NCBI RefSeq assembly: GCF_001523745.2
Contig: NZ_CP013387.1
Coordinates: 62,001 to 126,000, forward strand
DNA from: Burkholderia mayonis
GTDB lineage: Bacteria; Pseudomonadota; Gammaproteobacteria; Burkholderiales; Burkholderiaceae
Length of the DNA stretch: 64,000 nucleotides
Direction: 5' to 3'
In this document: positions 15,779 to 24,065 of the stretch, one piece after another
Layout: every line of letters starts with the position of its first letter
Position numbering within the stretch: the stretch's first letter is position 1
Notes under the pieces: generated by a model
The model's input: the letters and a program-made list of their open reading frames with translations, nothing else
Database searches by the model: none
Told to the model about the DNA's origin: nothing
Translations under genes and position numbers: made by a program

Positions 15779-18091
15779 CTACGGGAATAGCGGCAACCTG
15801 ATGACGAATTCGGTGCCGCGTCCGAGTACGCTGGACACGTGAATCGTTCCGCCGTGGCGCTGAATCACTGCTCTGACGAACGGCAGACCCAGGCCGACGC
15901 CCCCATCGATATCGTGCTGACGCTCGGCCTGATAGAACGGCTCGAACAAATGCTGGAGCGTGTCATCCGACATGCCGATGCCCTGATCGTTGATGTGCAG
16001 CGCGACGTGACGATCGTTGGTTTCCTCGATCCGCACGCGAATTTCCGTTTGATGAGCTGAATATTTGATGGCGTTGTCCAGCAAGTTGACGATGGCGCGC
16101 ACCAACATGTCCGGGTTTGCGCGGATCAGCAAAGTATCGGCGCTCACTTCGGGGCCATGCAGCTTAATGGCCTTTCGCTCTGCCGCAAACCAGACCTGAT
16201 CGATTGCGTCGCGAACAATGTCCGCGGGAGCGATCGGCACAAACGTGTCTTTTTCCAGCCGCTCCGCACGCGCGAGCTGCATGAACTCCTTGGCGATCCG
16301 AAGCGAATAGTCAGCATACCGGCGCAAGTTCCGCAGGAATTCGTGATCGTGTTGCGTCGCATCGGCCACGGCGGTTTCGGCGCTGCGCCGCTCGATCAGC
16401 ATGAGGATCGTCGTTAGCGGACTGCGCAGATCATGTGCGACGTGGCGCAGCATTTCTTTATCGTACGCGACGTAGTTTTTCGCGTCAGCAAGGTCGATGA
16501 GGCTGATGAGTTGCGACGCGGGCCAAGCGTTCGTTTGTCCGTGCTTGTCGGCTGCTTCGGCAAGCGGTTCGCAAAGCAGGACGTATTCCCGGCTCCGCCA
16601 TACGATTTCGCGAGGTGTGCCCGGCGCAGCATGCAGCGCAGCGTCGATTTTTTGCTTGAGCATGTTGAGCGGAGCCGTTCGTTTTTTCAATGAGCAGTCA
16701 GCGGCGTCTGAAGCGTCGGGAAGCAACAGGTTGTTTGCCTTGTCGTTGCGCACCGCGAGCCGACCCTCGAGCTCGAGAAAAACCGGATAGGGCAGCCGAT
16801 CGATCATGCTCACATAGGTGCGTTGCCATAAGCGGATTTCGTGGATCATGCTTTCTATGTGACGCAGTTCGCCATGTGCCGCGAGCGCCGGGATCGACGT
16901 CAGTTTGGTGACGTCGGACGATTGAATCGACGCGAGAACCGTATTGAGCTCGGACACTTCGCGACGCAGCAGCATGAGGGTACGGTGATGGCGCACTGAC
17001 GCAAAAAAGCCGTAGATCAATATGCACACGACCGGCAGAAAGCCAATGGGCAGCCAGACATGAAACAACAGCAGCCCGAGAGCAATTGCGAATATCAGCG
17101 GAACCCAGGCGAGCGCGGCCAAGTGCATCGCACGCCCCGGCACGACAAAGCAGATGAGCGCGATGCCGATCGTAATGACGAATTGGATCGCCACCTCGGC
17201 CGGATAGGCTATTTTCCGCGTGAGACTGCCGGACGCCACCGCTTCCGTAATCAGTGCGTCGAGTTGCACGCGCGATATCGCTTCCGAATGCAGCGACGAC
17301 GTTTGATAGGTACCCTCGCCTAGCCAGGCTTCGTGTCCGACGAATACGATCTTGCCGGCGAACGCGTCGCCGGGAATGCGCCCTTGCACGACGTCGAGAT
17401 AGGAATATTGCCGCGTCGCTTCGACGGGCGGCATCACGATCGACACTGCCTGAACGCGTTCCGCATCGACCGACGGCGCATACGGTTCCAGGTAGTCCTC
17501 GAACGGGACGGGCGCTTCGATACGCGCGACGCGCAGCGCATCGAGTGCAATATGCGAGATGGTTCCGCTCGCAGTGCGAATGTACGGCACGAAGCCCGTC
17601 ACGACGCCATAGTGGCCGATCGTAACGTCGCGCTGGCTGATCGCGGCAGCATGATCGGCCAGCGCGCGCGGCAGCGGCAGGACCGGATTGCCCGAGACGT
17701 CGGTGGCGTTGCTGGGCCGTACCAGAATGACCTGCGGATGATCTTGCATGCCTCGTTCGAGGCTGCCGTAATCCAAGCCGGGCGCAAGGGGCAAATCCAG
17801 CACGATGCTCCGGGCAAGACCCATTCGATCGAGCAATGCCTTCGAGTAGGCCGGCAAGTTGCGTGCGCCGAGCGCTGTGAGCGTGGGTTCGTCGATGTTG
17901 ACGACGACGATGTCGCCGGTTGGTTTGTGTGCGACCATGCGCGCCATCAAGTCGAACAGAACGCGGTCGAGCGTGCCCGACACGACTCCGCCTGCGGGAT
18001 ACGAGCCCAGCAGCGCCAGCGCAAACATCGCGAACATGAATACGATCGGGCCGCTTCCGAGCGCCGCGAAGAAGTTCAGTAGCTTTCGCAC
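15779..18091 (-). CDS. Sensor histidine kinase with CHASE2 periplasmic domain
   Basis: The 770-residue protein has one N-terminal membrane helix, a CHASE2 sensor domain (about 30-290; DIVVVNIDEPTLTALGARN and GKIVFVGHEAWLGEGTYQTS are typical), then three membrane helices (about 295-375: FVITIGIALICFVVPG and following). A PAS-like stretch precedes the kinase core. The phosphoacceptor is His553 in RHVAHDLRSPLTT. The ATP-binding domain shows NLLDNAIKYS (N box), INDQGIGMSD (G1) and VGLGLPFVRAVI (G2). It lies 69 nt downstream of the response regulator on the same strand, so they form an operon. CHASE2 kinases sense unknown extracellular signals. Confidence 0.93.
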   Translation of the reverse strand: MRKLLNFFAALGSGPIVFMFAMFALALLGSYPAGGVVSGTLDRVLFDLMARMVAHKPTGDIVVVNIDEPTLTALGARNLPAYSKALLDRMGLARSIVLDLPLAPGLDYGSLERGMQDHPQVILVRPSNATDVSGNPVLPLPRALADHAAAISQRDVTIGHYGVVTGFVPYIRTASGTISHIALDALRVARIEAPVPFEDYLEPYAPSVDAERVQAVSIVMPPVEATRQYSYLDVVQGRIPGDAFAGKIVFVGHEAWLGEGTYQTSSLHSEAISRVQLDALITEAVASGSLTRKIAYPAEVAIQFVITIGIALICFVVPGRAMHLAALAWVPLIFAIALGLLLFHVWLPIGFLPVVCILIYGFFASVRHHRTLMLLRREVSELNTVLASIQSSDVTKLTSIPALAAHGELRHIESMIHEIRLWQRTYVSMIDRLPYPVFLELEGRLAVRNDKANNLLLPDASDAADCSLKKRTAPLNMLKQKIDAALHAAPGTPREIVWRSREYVLLCEPLAEAADKHGQTNAWPASQLISLIDLADAKNYVAYDKEMLRHVAHDLRSPLTTILMLIERRSAETAVADATQHDHEFLRNLRRYADYSLRIAKEFMQLARAERLEKDTFVPIAPADIVRDAIDQVWFAAERKAIKLHGPEVSADTLLIRANPDMLVRAIVNLLDNAIKYSAHQTEIRVRIEETNDRHVALHINDQGIGMSDDTLQHLFEPFYQAERQHDIDGGVGLGLPFVRAVIQRHGGTIHVSSVLGRGTEFVIRLPLFP

Positions 18092-18160
18092 GCGGCAATT
18101 CTTCGGAATAGCGACCGCCGCACACGCGGCGGCGGAGCAGAGAACAATCGTGCGGCCGCG

Positions 18161-18925
18161 CTAAGTGGTCCGTTTCTCATCGCTTCCCTGGCCGCGGATC
18201 TGTTCCAGCCGATAGCCATATCCGTAGATGGCGGTTATCACGACCCCGTGGCGTGCGCCGAGCCGGAGGAGCGTGCGTAATTTGCTGATATAGGTCGAGA
18301 GCATCGCTTCTTGACTGCGATTGCCTTTTGCCGATTCTTCCAGTTTGGCATCCGAATCGGTGCTCCAAATTTTCTGAATGAGCGCCTTCTTGGTGACGAT
18401 CCGGCCTAGATTCGAAAACAGTAATTGAGCAAGCCTGAATTCCCGTTCGGGCAGATCGATCGATTGGCTGCATAGCGTGATGACTCGCGAGCCCCTCAAT
18501 TCGTAGTCTCCGGCTTTGATGACCGGTTCGGCCGGAGCCGCGGGATAGTAGCGGCGCAATTGCGCGCCGACGCGGGCGATCAGGATATTTTCAGTGACGG
18601 GCTTGACCAGATAATCGTCCGCGCCGTGCTCGAGGCCGTAGACGACGTCGGCTTCTTCGTCATGCTGAGTGACGAGCACGATCGGCATTGCGTGCGCGAT
18701 GCGTTCGCGAGTTCGTTGCAGGACGTCGATTCCGGACGCGCCCGGAACGTCCCAATCGAGGAGCAACATGTCGAATGGTTGTTGCTCGATGAGATCGAGA
18801 AAGCGATCGCCGTCGTCGCAGGCAGCCGTGTCGTAACCGGCTTTTTCCAGCCAGGCTGCGAGCGTCTTGGCTTGATTGACGTCGTCTTCGAGGATCGCAA
18901 TGCGTTTTCTGAATTCCGTTTGCAT
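18161..18925 (-). CDS. OmpR/PhoB-family response regulator
   Basis: The 254-residue protein has an N-terminal receiver domain with the acidic pocket (ILEDD), phosphoacceptor Asp57 (LLLDWDVPG) and switch Lys (DDYLVKP). A winged-helix effector domain occupies about 135-245 (LPEREFRLAQLLFSNLGRIV, then MLSTYISKLR and ITAIYGYGYRL), as in OmpR/PhoB. The start at 18923-18925 was chosen because it begins just before the receiver domain; a longer frame upstream has no homologous part. It is the first gene of a two-gene unit with the CHASE2 kinase. The target genes are not evident; the nearby secreted-protein island and the ParB-like gene are candidates. Confidence 0.92.
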   Translation of the reverse strand: MQTEFRKRIAILEDDVNQAKTLAAWLEKAGYDTAACDDGDRFLDLIEQQPFDMLLLDWDVPGASGIDVLQRTRERIAHAMPIVLVTQHDEEADVVYGLEHGADDYLVKPVTENILIARVGAQLRRYYPAAPAEPVIKAGDYELRGSRVITLCSQSIDLPEREFRLAQLLFSNLGRIVTKKALIQKIWSTDSDAKLEESAKGNRSQEAMLSTYISKLRTLLRLGARHGVVITAIYGYGYRLEQIRGQGSDEKRTT

Positions 18926-19278
18926 GGACGAGCCCGTGATCGTAACTGGGGTTAGGTGATCTTTTGAAAGGTTATTGTTAGAAAATCGAACGGAAGCAAA
19001 CTGCATGATAGTTGCATAAATGAATATTAATTCGCGACGACTTTTATGCAAGCTCGTCGGCGCTGATGAAATCGCCAATAAGCAAATCGGAAAAGATCAC
19101 GCGGACGTTTTTTGACGTTCATGCCGTCTGAGGCGGCTATCGGAAGACGGCACGGCAGATCTTTCGATGCGCCTCGTTTCTTTTTATCTGGCCGGCTCTC
19201 GGAGACTCCGAATGAAAATGTCCGCAACTTCATGAACGAGACATTGCCGCCGGAAAGGCATGATGCCCGCGGCGCGTG
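18926..19278. other. 353-nt gap between two minus-strand regulator genes
   Basis: This holds the upstream region of the OmpR-type regulator and the 3' flank of the LuxR-type regulator. The part near 18960-19030 is AT-rich and could contain the promoter, but I could not fix -35 and -10 boxes. No gene or RNA is recognised. Confidence 0.5.
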
Positions 19279-19959
19279 TCACGAAGCGGTTGCGCTGATT
19301 GAGCAAGCGAGCTTCGTGTCGACGGCATATTTGATGAGATCGATGTTCCGCTTGATGCTCATCTTGCGCATGGCGTTATTTTTTTGTGAGCTGATCGTTT
19401 GTTTGCTGCGACGCAGGCGAGCGGCGATTTCGTTGATCGTGAGACCGGACACGAAAAGCCGCACGACTTCCAGTTCACGAGGCGTCAATGCGAGACCGCG
19501 GCTCGAGGTCGGGGCGTCCGTCTTGCTCTCCCGAACAATCGAGGCGATGACCGGCGAAAGATAGGCTTCTTCAGACTTGGCCGCGCGCACGGCGGCCGGC
19601 ATTTCGTCGGCATGGTCTCGCTTGCTGAAGATGCATGAAATGTGTTTCGACAACAGTGAGCGAATCACGCCGGGATTGTCGATTGCCGTGAACACGACGA
19701 GGCCGACACCGGGATGGCGGCGTCGAATCAACGACAACATCGCGATGCCGTCGCTGTATTTTTCACAGCCGGAGGACATCGTGTAGTCGGAGATGACGAC
19801 GTCGCACTCGCGCCGTGTCAGCATGTCGACGAGATCGCCCGGACTCCGTGCGGTGCCGACCACCTGTATGTTCGGATCACGTTGGAGCTCATATGCGAGC
19901 CCGGAAATCATGACGGGCTGGCTGTCGGCAATGACGACTTTGGTCGGGGGTGAATGCAC
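19279..19959 (-). CDS. Orphan LuxR/RcsB-type response regulator
   Basis: The 226-residue protein begins with a receiver domain (VVIADSQPVMISGL; phosphoacceptor Asp58 in CDVVISDYTM; switch region GLVVFTAID and a Lys near residue 110). The C-terminal LuxR-type helix-turn-helix is at about 155-215 (LTPRELEVVRLFVSGLTINE, then RRSKQTISSQKNNAMRKMSI). The ISSQK...AMRKM form is that of RcsB/BvgA relatives. It resembles the regulator at 60909-61574 in domain layout and in the HTH segment, but no partner kinase gene is adjacent. It may be phosphorylated by the distant hybrid kinase or by another relay. Confidence 0.92.
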   Translation of the reverse strand: MHSPPTKVVIADSQPVMISGLAYELQRDPNIQVVGTARSPGDLVDMLTRRECDVVISDYTMSSGCEKYSDGIAMLSLIRRRHPGVGLVVFTAIDNPGVIRSLLSKHISCIFSKRDHADEMPAAVRAAKSEEAYLSPVIASIVRESKTDAPTSSRGLALTPRELEVVRLFVSGLTINEIAARLRRSKQTISSQKNNAMRKMSIKRNIDLIKYAVDTKLACSISATAS

Positions 19960-20349
19960 GGATGTTCCTCGCTATGGAAACGGTGCTGCGGCATTGGACT
20001 CCTCAAGCGGCGCTGCCATTGCGCTGGGACAACCTGGACGTTGTCGCAGCCGCGGTTCCCAACACGGGGTGGACAGCGCGGATGCACCGGTAATGACGAT
20101 GACGCCATTCTCATCGGGGAACTCGGATAGGGGAAATATTCTGGACGTTTGTTAAATTCGGTGGCTGATCATGAAGAACGCAGCCGCCCCGGCCGGACGT
20201 TCAATCGCTTTTGGCGTCGAACGAGTGCGTTTCGATTCGCTCGTCAGGCCGTTGCGGGCCGGCGCCCGCAACGGATAAAGGGCTCAAACGGCGGCGCTTC
20301 GAACAGAATTCGCCGCGAATTGAACGACGCTGGACGAATGCCGATTCAT
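19960..20349. other. 390-nt gap without recognised gene
   Basis: This is the region between the 5' end of the LuxR-type regulator and the 3' end of the first halovibrin-like lipoprotein, both on the minus strand. It should contain the regulator's promoter. No convincing coding frame, terminator or RNA gene is visible. Confidence 0.5.
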
Positions 20350-21861
20350 CTAACGAATGCCGACTCCCAAATGGCTGCCGTAGTGATAGTTATGTCCCTC
20401 CTGCCCGGTCACGATGTTCTTTATCCAGTATCGCGTGAAAGGCAGATAGGCCTGTATGTCGGAAGACCAGTACCAATCATTTCCCATCGGCCAGCGGCTT
20501 CCGTATAGCGCATTCATCTCGCGCAACTGCGCCATGTTGGGGATGTGCGCCCCTTGCGAGCCGGCGACGCTCGAGATCTGGGAGTAAGTGCCTTTGCCGA
20601 GACCGACGCACTGTATGACGCCCGTTGCCGACACTTGATAGCTCTTGGCCGCGCCGGTACTGTCCCGGACAGTAATGGCCGTGGTGCCGTTGCCTCGCAC
20701 CGTCACGTATCCGTTGTTGTCGACGACTGCTATGCCGCTGTTGCCGGATTGATAGCTGTACGGCGGAATTCCACCGGTCGCGGTACGTTGAATCGTGGTG
20801 TTGGCAGGCCACGCGCCCGGCAGGAGAGCCGGGTAAGCCGGCAAGAGATAAACCCGGCCACTGAGCGTGACGGGCGTTGTGTCGATTGCGAGCGGCGGCG
20901 GGCCGCCGTCGCCGACGGCCTGGTCGTCGCTGCTGTACGCGAACGTCGCCTTGCCACTCGAATTGGCCGGGAGGGTCAAACGAACGATCGGCACCACCTC
21001 TTTGTAACTGCCGTAAAAACGCAGCTGGTCGTTTTGCGCGTTGGCGAGGGCGCCAGGCTTTCCGGATATATAAAAGAACGACTGAATAGGGAGGTTGGCG
21101 CCATGGCCGGTCGGCCAGGTCGCCAGACGCAGTTCGTTCTGGACGGCCCACCATTGCGGAATCATGGCTTGCCTGGCGAGGATGGCCTGATAGAAGCGAT
21201 TCGCCGTGTCGATCTGCCCGTCTCTCACGTTCCAGCCACATTGGTACTGATACTTGTTCGCGCCAAGATTGAAGTGGTCGATCCACTGCTGGGCGGTGAT
21301 GATGCCCTGCTCATTGCACGGCCGGCTTTCCAGCGGATAAGTGTTGCTCGGGCCGCATCCCTGAAGCGAATTCCGGTTATTCGTGTCCGCATCCATCGGG
21401 AAAGCGCAAAGCACGGCGATGTTGCTGTCCTTGTCAGAGGGGGTTTCAAGGGCGGGAAAAAAAATGAACCCGTTGTTGTAGTTGAAAACCAGATTCGCGA
21501 AATTGTTGTCCGTGCGCAGCCACGAGAAGGAGACACCGCCGCTTTGTATGGAGCCGGGGCTGGGATCCCATGGAAAGAAGGCGGGGTTGGTTTCCGTTGC
21601 ACGAAGCATCACGCCGCTGCAGAGAAATGCCGGTTTGCTTAGGCCGCCACAGTCACGATCCGTTCGGTTGTACCATCCGTTCAATTGGGTTGCGGCTTCG
21701 GGCCCTGCGACGGCCAATGACGTCGACGGCGCCTGCGCCGTTTGGGGAGCGCCTGGTGCGGGCTCGATCACGACGACAGGCGGGGGCGGGCTGGTTGCGC
21801 ATGCAATCAGCAATGTGCACAGCGCCGCGACCAGCACATATCTGAAGCCATCTGATTTCAT
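20350..21861 (-). CDS. Halovibrin-like lipoprotein, paralogue 1 (Ig-like plus lectin-like tail)
   Basis: The 503-residue protein has a lipoprotein signal (TLLIACATS). Residues about 50-300 form the domain shared by five proteins here: LNGWYNRTDRDCG, PAFLCSGVMLRATETNP, FPWDPSPGSIQSGGVSFSWL, NNGFIFFP, GIITAQQWIDHFN, YQCGWNVRDG, and LPIQSFFY. I associate these motifs with the halovibrin HvnA/HvnC family, from memory; Vibrio fischeri halovibrins are secreted NAD+ glycohydrolases. The tail carries a BIG2-like Ig domain (SGIAVVDNNGYVTVRGNGTT) and an end domain with LREMNALYG...WYWSSD, as seen in intimin/invasin-type adhesins. It lies downstream of the two large beta-sandwich genes, with AAAGGAC before the start, and probably shares their operon. 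Confidence 0.7.
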   Translation of the reverse strand: MKSDGFRYVLVAALCTLLIACATSPPPPVVVIEPAPGAPQTAQAPSTSLAVAGPEAATQLNGWYNRTDRDCGGLSKPAFLCSGVMLRATETNPAFFPWDPSPGSIQSGGVSFSWLRTDNNFANLVFNYNNGFIFFPALETPSDKDSNIAVLCAFPMDADTNNRNSLQGCGPSNTYPLESRPCNEQGIITAQQWIDHFNLGANKYQYQCGWNVRDGQIDTANRFYQAILARQAMIPQWWAVQNELRLATWPTGHGANLPIQSFFYISGKPGALANAQNDQLRFYGSYKEVVPIVRLTLPANSSGKATFAYSSDDQAVGDGGPPPLAIDTTPVTLSGRVYLLPAYPALLPGAWPANTTIQRTATGGIPPYSYQSGNSGIAVVDNNGYVTVRGNGTTAITVRDSTGAAKSYQVSATGVIQCVGLGKGTYSQISSVAGSQGAHIPNMAQLREMNALYGSRWPMGNDWYWSSDIQAYLPFTRYWIKNIVTGQEGHNYHYGSHLGVGIR

Positions 21862-21937
21862 GACTAAAGTCCTTTGTCAAATTTCATCGATCTCATTTTA
21901 TTTCACATGCTGTTTGTATATTTTTCTCCTGCGGGAA

Positions 21938-23992
21938 TCAGAGATTGATGCGCAATACTCGAGAGAATTGAAGTTGTGCATCGGAGTCGATCCATCCGAC
22001 GCTGTAGTTGATCAGCACTCTGGAGCCGCTATTCTCTGTCACCCACGCCGCCGGAATATCGAAGACGGAGGGTTGTCCCTTGACGACACGCTGGATTTCA
22101 GTATGCCGCGTTACCACGCCATCCCATCGGACCCGAACGGTTTGGTCGTCTTCCATACCGGAATACAAGACCGTCACTTGTGTGCGCGCCCCGTCGAGCG
22201 TGGGAGCGGGAAGCGTCAGCGACTGCCCCTCGACATGCAAGATCAAGGTGTCGGACGGATGAACCGGGCCGCCTAGACGCTGCTGTACGGAATAGCTGAT
22301 GCGCGCGTCGCGGCCGATTGCGTCGATGACCTCCATGCGCGGGATTCGGAAGTCCATATGCCCGGGCAGCACGACAGGACGAACGTCTGTGTTGTAGGTT
22401 ACGGCCGCTACCCATTGAACCCGAACAGTGTCTGCGCTGGCCATGTCGTCATACCGGCGCACTTGAACGATGATGTACTCGGCGTTGTAGTAGGCGGCGA
22501 TGCGGAGCTGGTCGTGATTGGGGCCCGTTGCTTCGAGCACCCAGGGAGCAGGAAGTCGCAACTGTGCTTCATTCACGGTCACGGGAAGCCGCTGCGATTC
22601 GGTCGGGTCGCTTGCGTCCGACGCGACATCGTAAAAGATGGAGGCCGGCGCGGCAGCACCTTCGATGATCGTTGCCCGGGGGACATTGAAGCTCAGCGAG
22701 CTTTCGCGGTTGACGATCTTAGGCTCGCTGTCGAAATTCGTGCGGCCTCGCCAACGCAATATCACGGTATCGCCCGGCAGCATATCGTATGTCACCAGCA
22801 CCGGTTCGCCCGAGGGAGGAACGTCGACCGGATCAAGCACGCCGTCCGGGCCTACGTGCTCCGCTGCCGGCGCCGGTAGAACGAGTGGCCGGCCGATCAC
22901 GCGCACCGTCGTTCGGCGCGACCGCTGCGTGACGCTCGCGAGCGTCGCCGTATACGACAGCACCGCCAGCCCCTGCGCGACCGCTACCGCTGCTTCGTTC
23001 GGCACATTCAGGAATAGGAACGCGCCCGTATAAGTCCCCCGCACCGTGCGCACCACCGGATTGCCATCCGCCGTCTGGCCGTTCCACGTCAGCTCGATCT
23101 GGCTTTGCGGCGCAATCTTGGTATCCGTCACCATCACTTGCACGTCCTGACTGCCCAACTCATCGAGATTCAGTTCCCCGTTCGGCGCGAGCACCACCAA
23201 CGGCGCCGCCAACAAGTTCGGATCGACCTCCACGTTCACGCGCACCTCGAGCGACCACTTCGACCAGTTCTTCACCCGGTCGTAGATTTCATAGCGCACG
23301 ATCAGGCCATCACCGTCTCCTCCCGCCTGAATTGTTTCCGGCGGCACATGCACCACCACCCGCTGATTCACGTCGTCCGATTCGAGCGGCGGATGGCTGA
23401 TCCGCTGCATGCTCCAGGCCAGCGTCAGCCGGTCGCCCTCGTCCATGTTCTCCCACGGCGCGATCGACACATCGACGCCCTTCGCCGCTTCGTCCTCGCC
23501 AATGTCGGTCGACTCCGGCACCGGCGGCGACAGGTTCTCGTTGATCCACTCCGTCGACGACTCCGGATCGAAGCCGCCCGGCACGTCGAGCTTGACGTCG
23601 ATCGGCGTCACTTCCGAATAGAGCCACGCACTCGACGTCCTCAGACGGAAGAACACCGGTTGCATGCCGCTTCCGACCTCGAAAACGAACGCGGCCCGCA
23701 CGTTCAGCACGTAGTACGTCGTAACCTCTTGGATCGTCAACTGAGCCGCGGGCGGCTTCAGGTCCAGGTTCGGATCGTTCGGATCCTCGCCCCAGAACAG
23801 CTCGATCAGATCGCCCGGAATCGGCTGCGGCGACAAGACCGGCCCGAGCCGGACCTGGATCAATCCGTCAGGCGCCTGCACATCCTGATAGCGGATGCCG
23901 CCATTGGCGTCCGCGCTCGGCACCTGCGGCGCCGGATATTCCGCGAGCATTCGCTTTGCCGAACCACCGCCGTCCATCCGAAATTCAGACAT
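21938..23992 (-). CDS. Large multi-domain beta-sandwich repeat protein A
   Basis: The 684-residue protein starts at 23990-23992 after GGAAGGAG. It has no signal peptide and no transmembrane helix. It is acidic and built of several beta-rich units of about 100-120 residues, each with a short W-x-G/W-D-G strand (IELTWNGQTADG, VILRWRGRTNFD, VRVRWDGVVTRH) and a later S-Y/Y-x-V strand (ISYSVQQRLGG, LINYSVGWIDSD). These look like Ig/fibronectin-like sandwiches. I do not recognise a named family. It follows protein B by 73 nt and precedes a halovibrin-like lipoprotein, so the three are likely cotranscribed. A decayed homologue of its C-terminal half lies at 30148-31258. Export route and function are unknown. 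Confidence 0.7.
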   Translation of the reverse strand: MSEFRMDGGGSAKRMLAEYPAPQVPSADANGGIRYQDVQAPDGLIQVRLGPVLSPQPIPGDLIELFWGEDPNDPNLDLKPPAAQLTIQEVTTYYVLNVRAAFVFEVGSGMQPVFFRLRTSSAWLYSEVTPIDVKLDVPGGFDPESSTEWINENLSPPVPESTDIGEDEAAKGVDVSIAPWENMDEGDRLTLAWSMQRISHPPLESDDVNQRVVVHVPPETIQAGGDGDGLIVRYEIYDRVKNWSKWSLEVRVNVEVDPNLLAAPLVVLAPNGELNLDELGSQDVQVMVTDTKIAPQSQIELTWNGQTADGNPVVRTVRGTYTGAFLFLNVPNEAAVAVAQGLAVLSYTATLASVTQRSRRTTVRVIGRPLVLPAPAAEHVGPDGVLDPVDVPPSGEPVLVTYDMLPGDTVILRWRGRTNFDSEPKIVNRESSLSFNVPRATIIEGAAAPASIFYDVASDASDPTESQRLPVTVNEAQLRLPAPWVLEATGPNHDQLRIAAYYNAEYIIVQVRRYDDMASADTVRVQWVAAVTYNTDVRPVVLPGHMDFRIPRMEVIDAIGRDARISYSVQQRLGGPVHPSDTLILHVEGQSLTLPAPTLDGARTQVTVLYSGMEDDQTVRVRWDGVVTRHTEIQRVVKGQPSVFDIPAAWVTENSGSRVLINYSVGWIDSDAQLQFSRVLRINL

Positions 23993-24065
23993 GATCCCGT
24001 CTCCTTCCCGCTCGTTCCGAGACATACCAATTCAATTTGCTGCCGACAGCGCGTCAACTCTCAGG

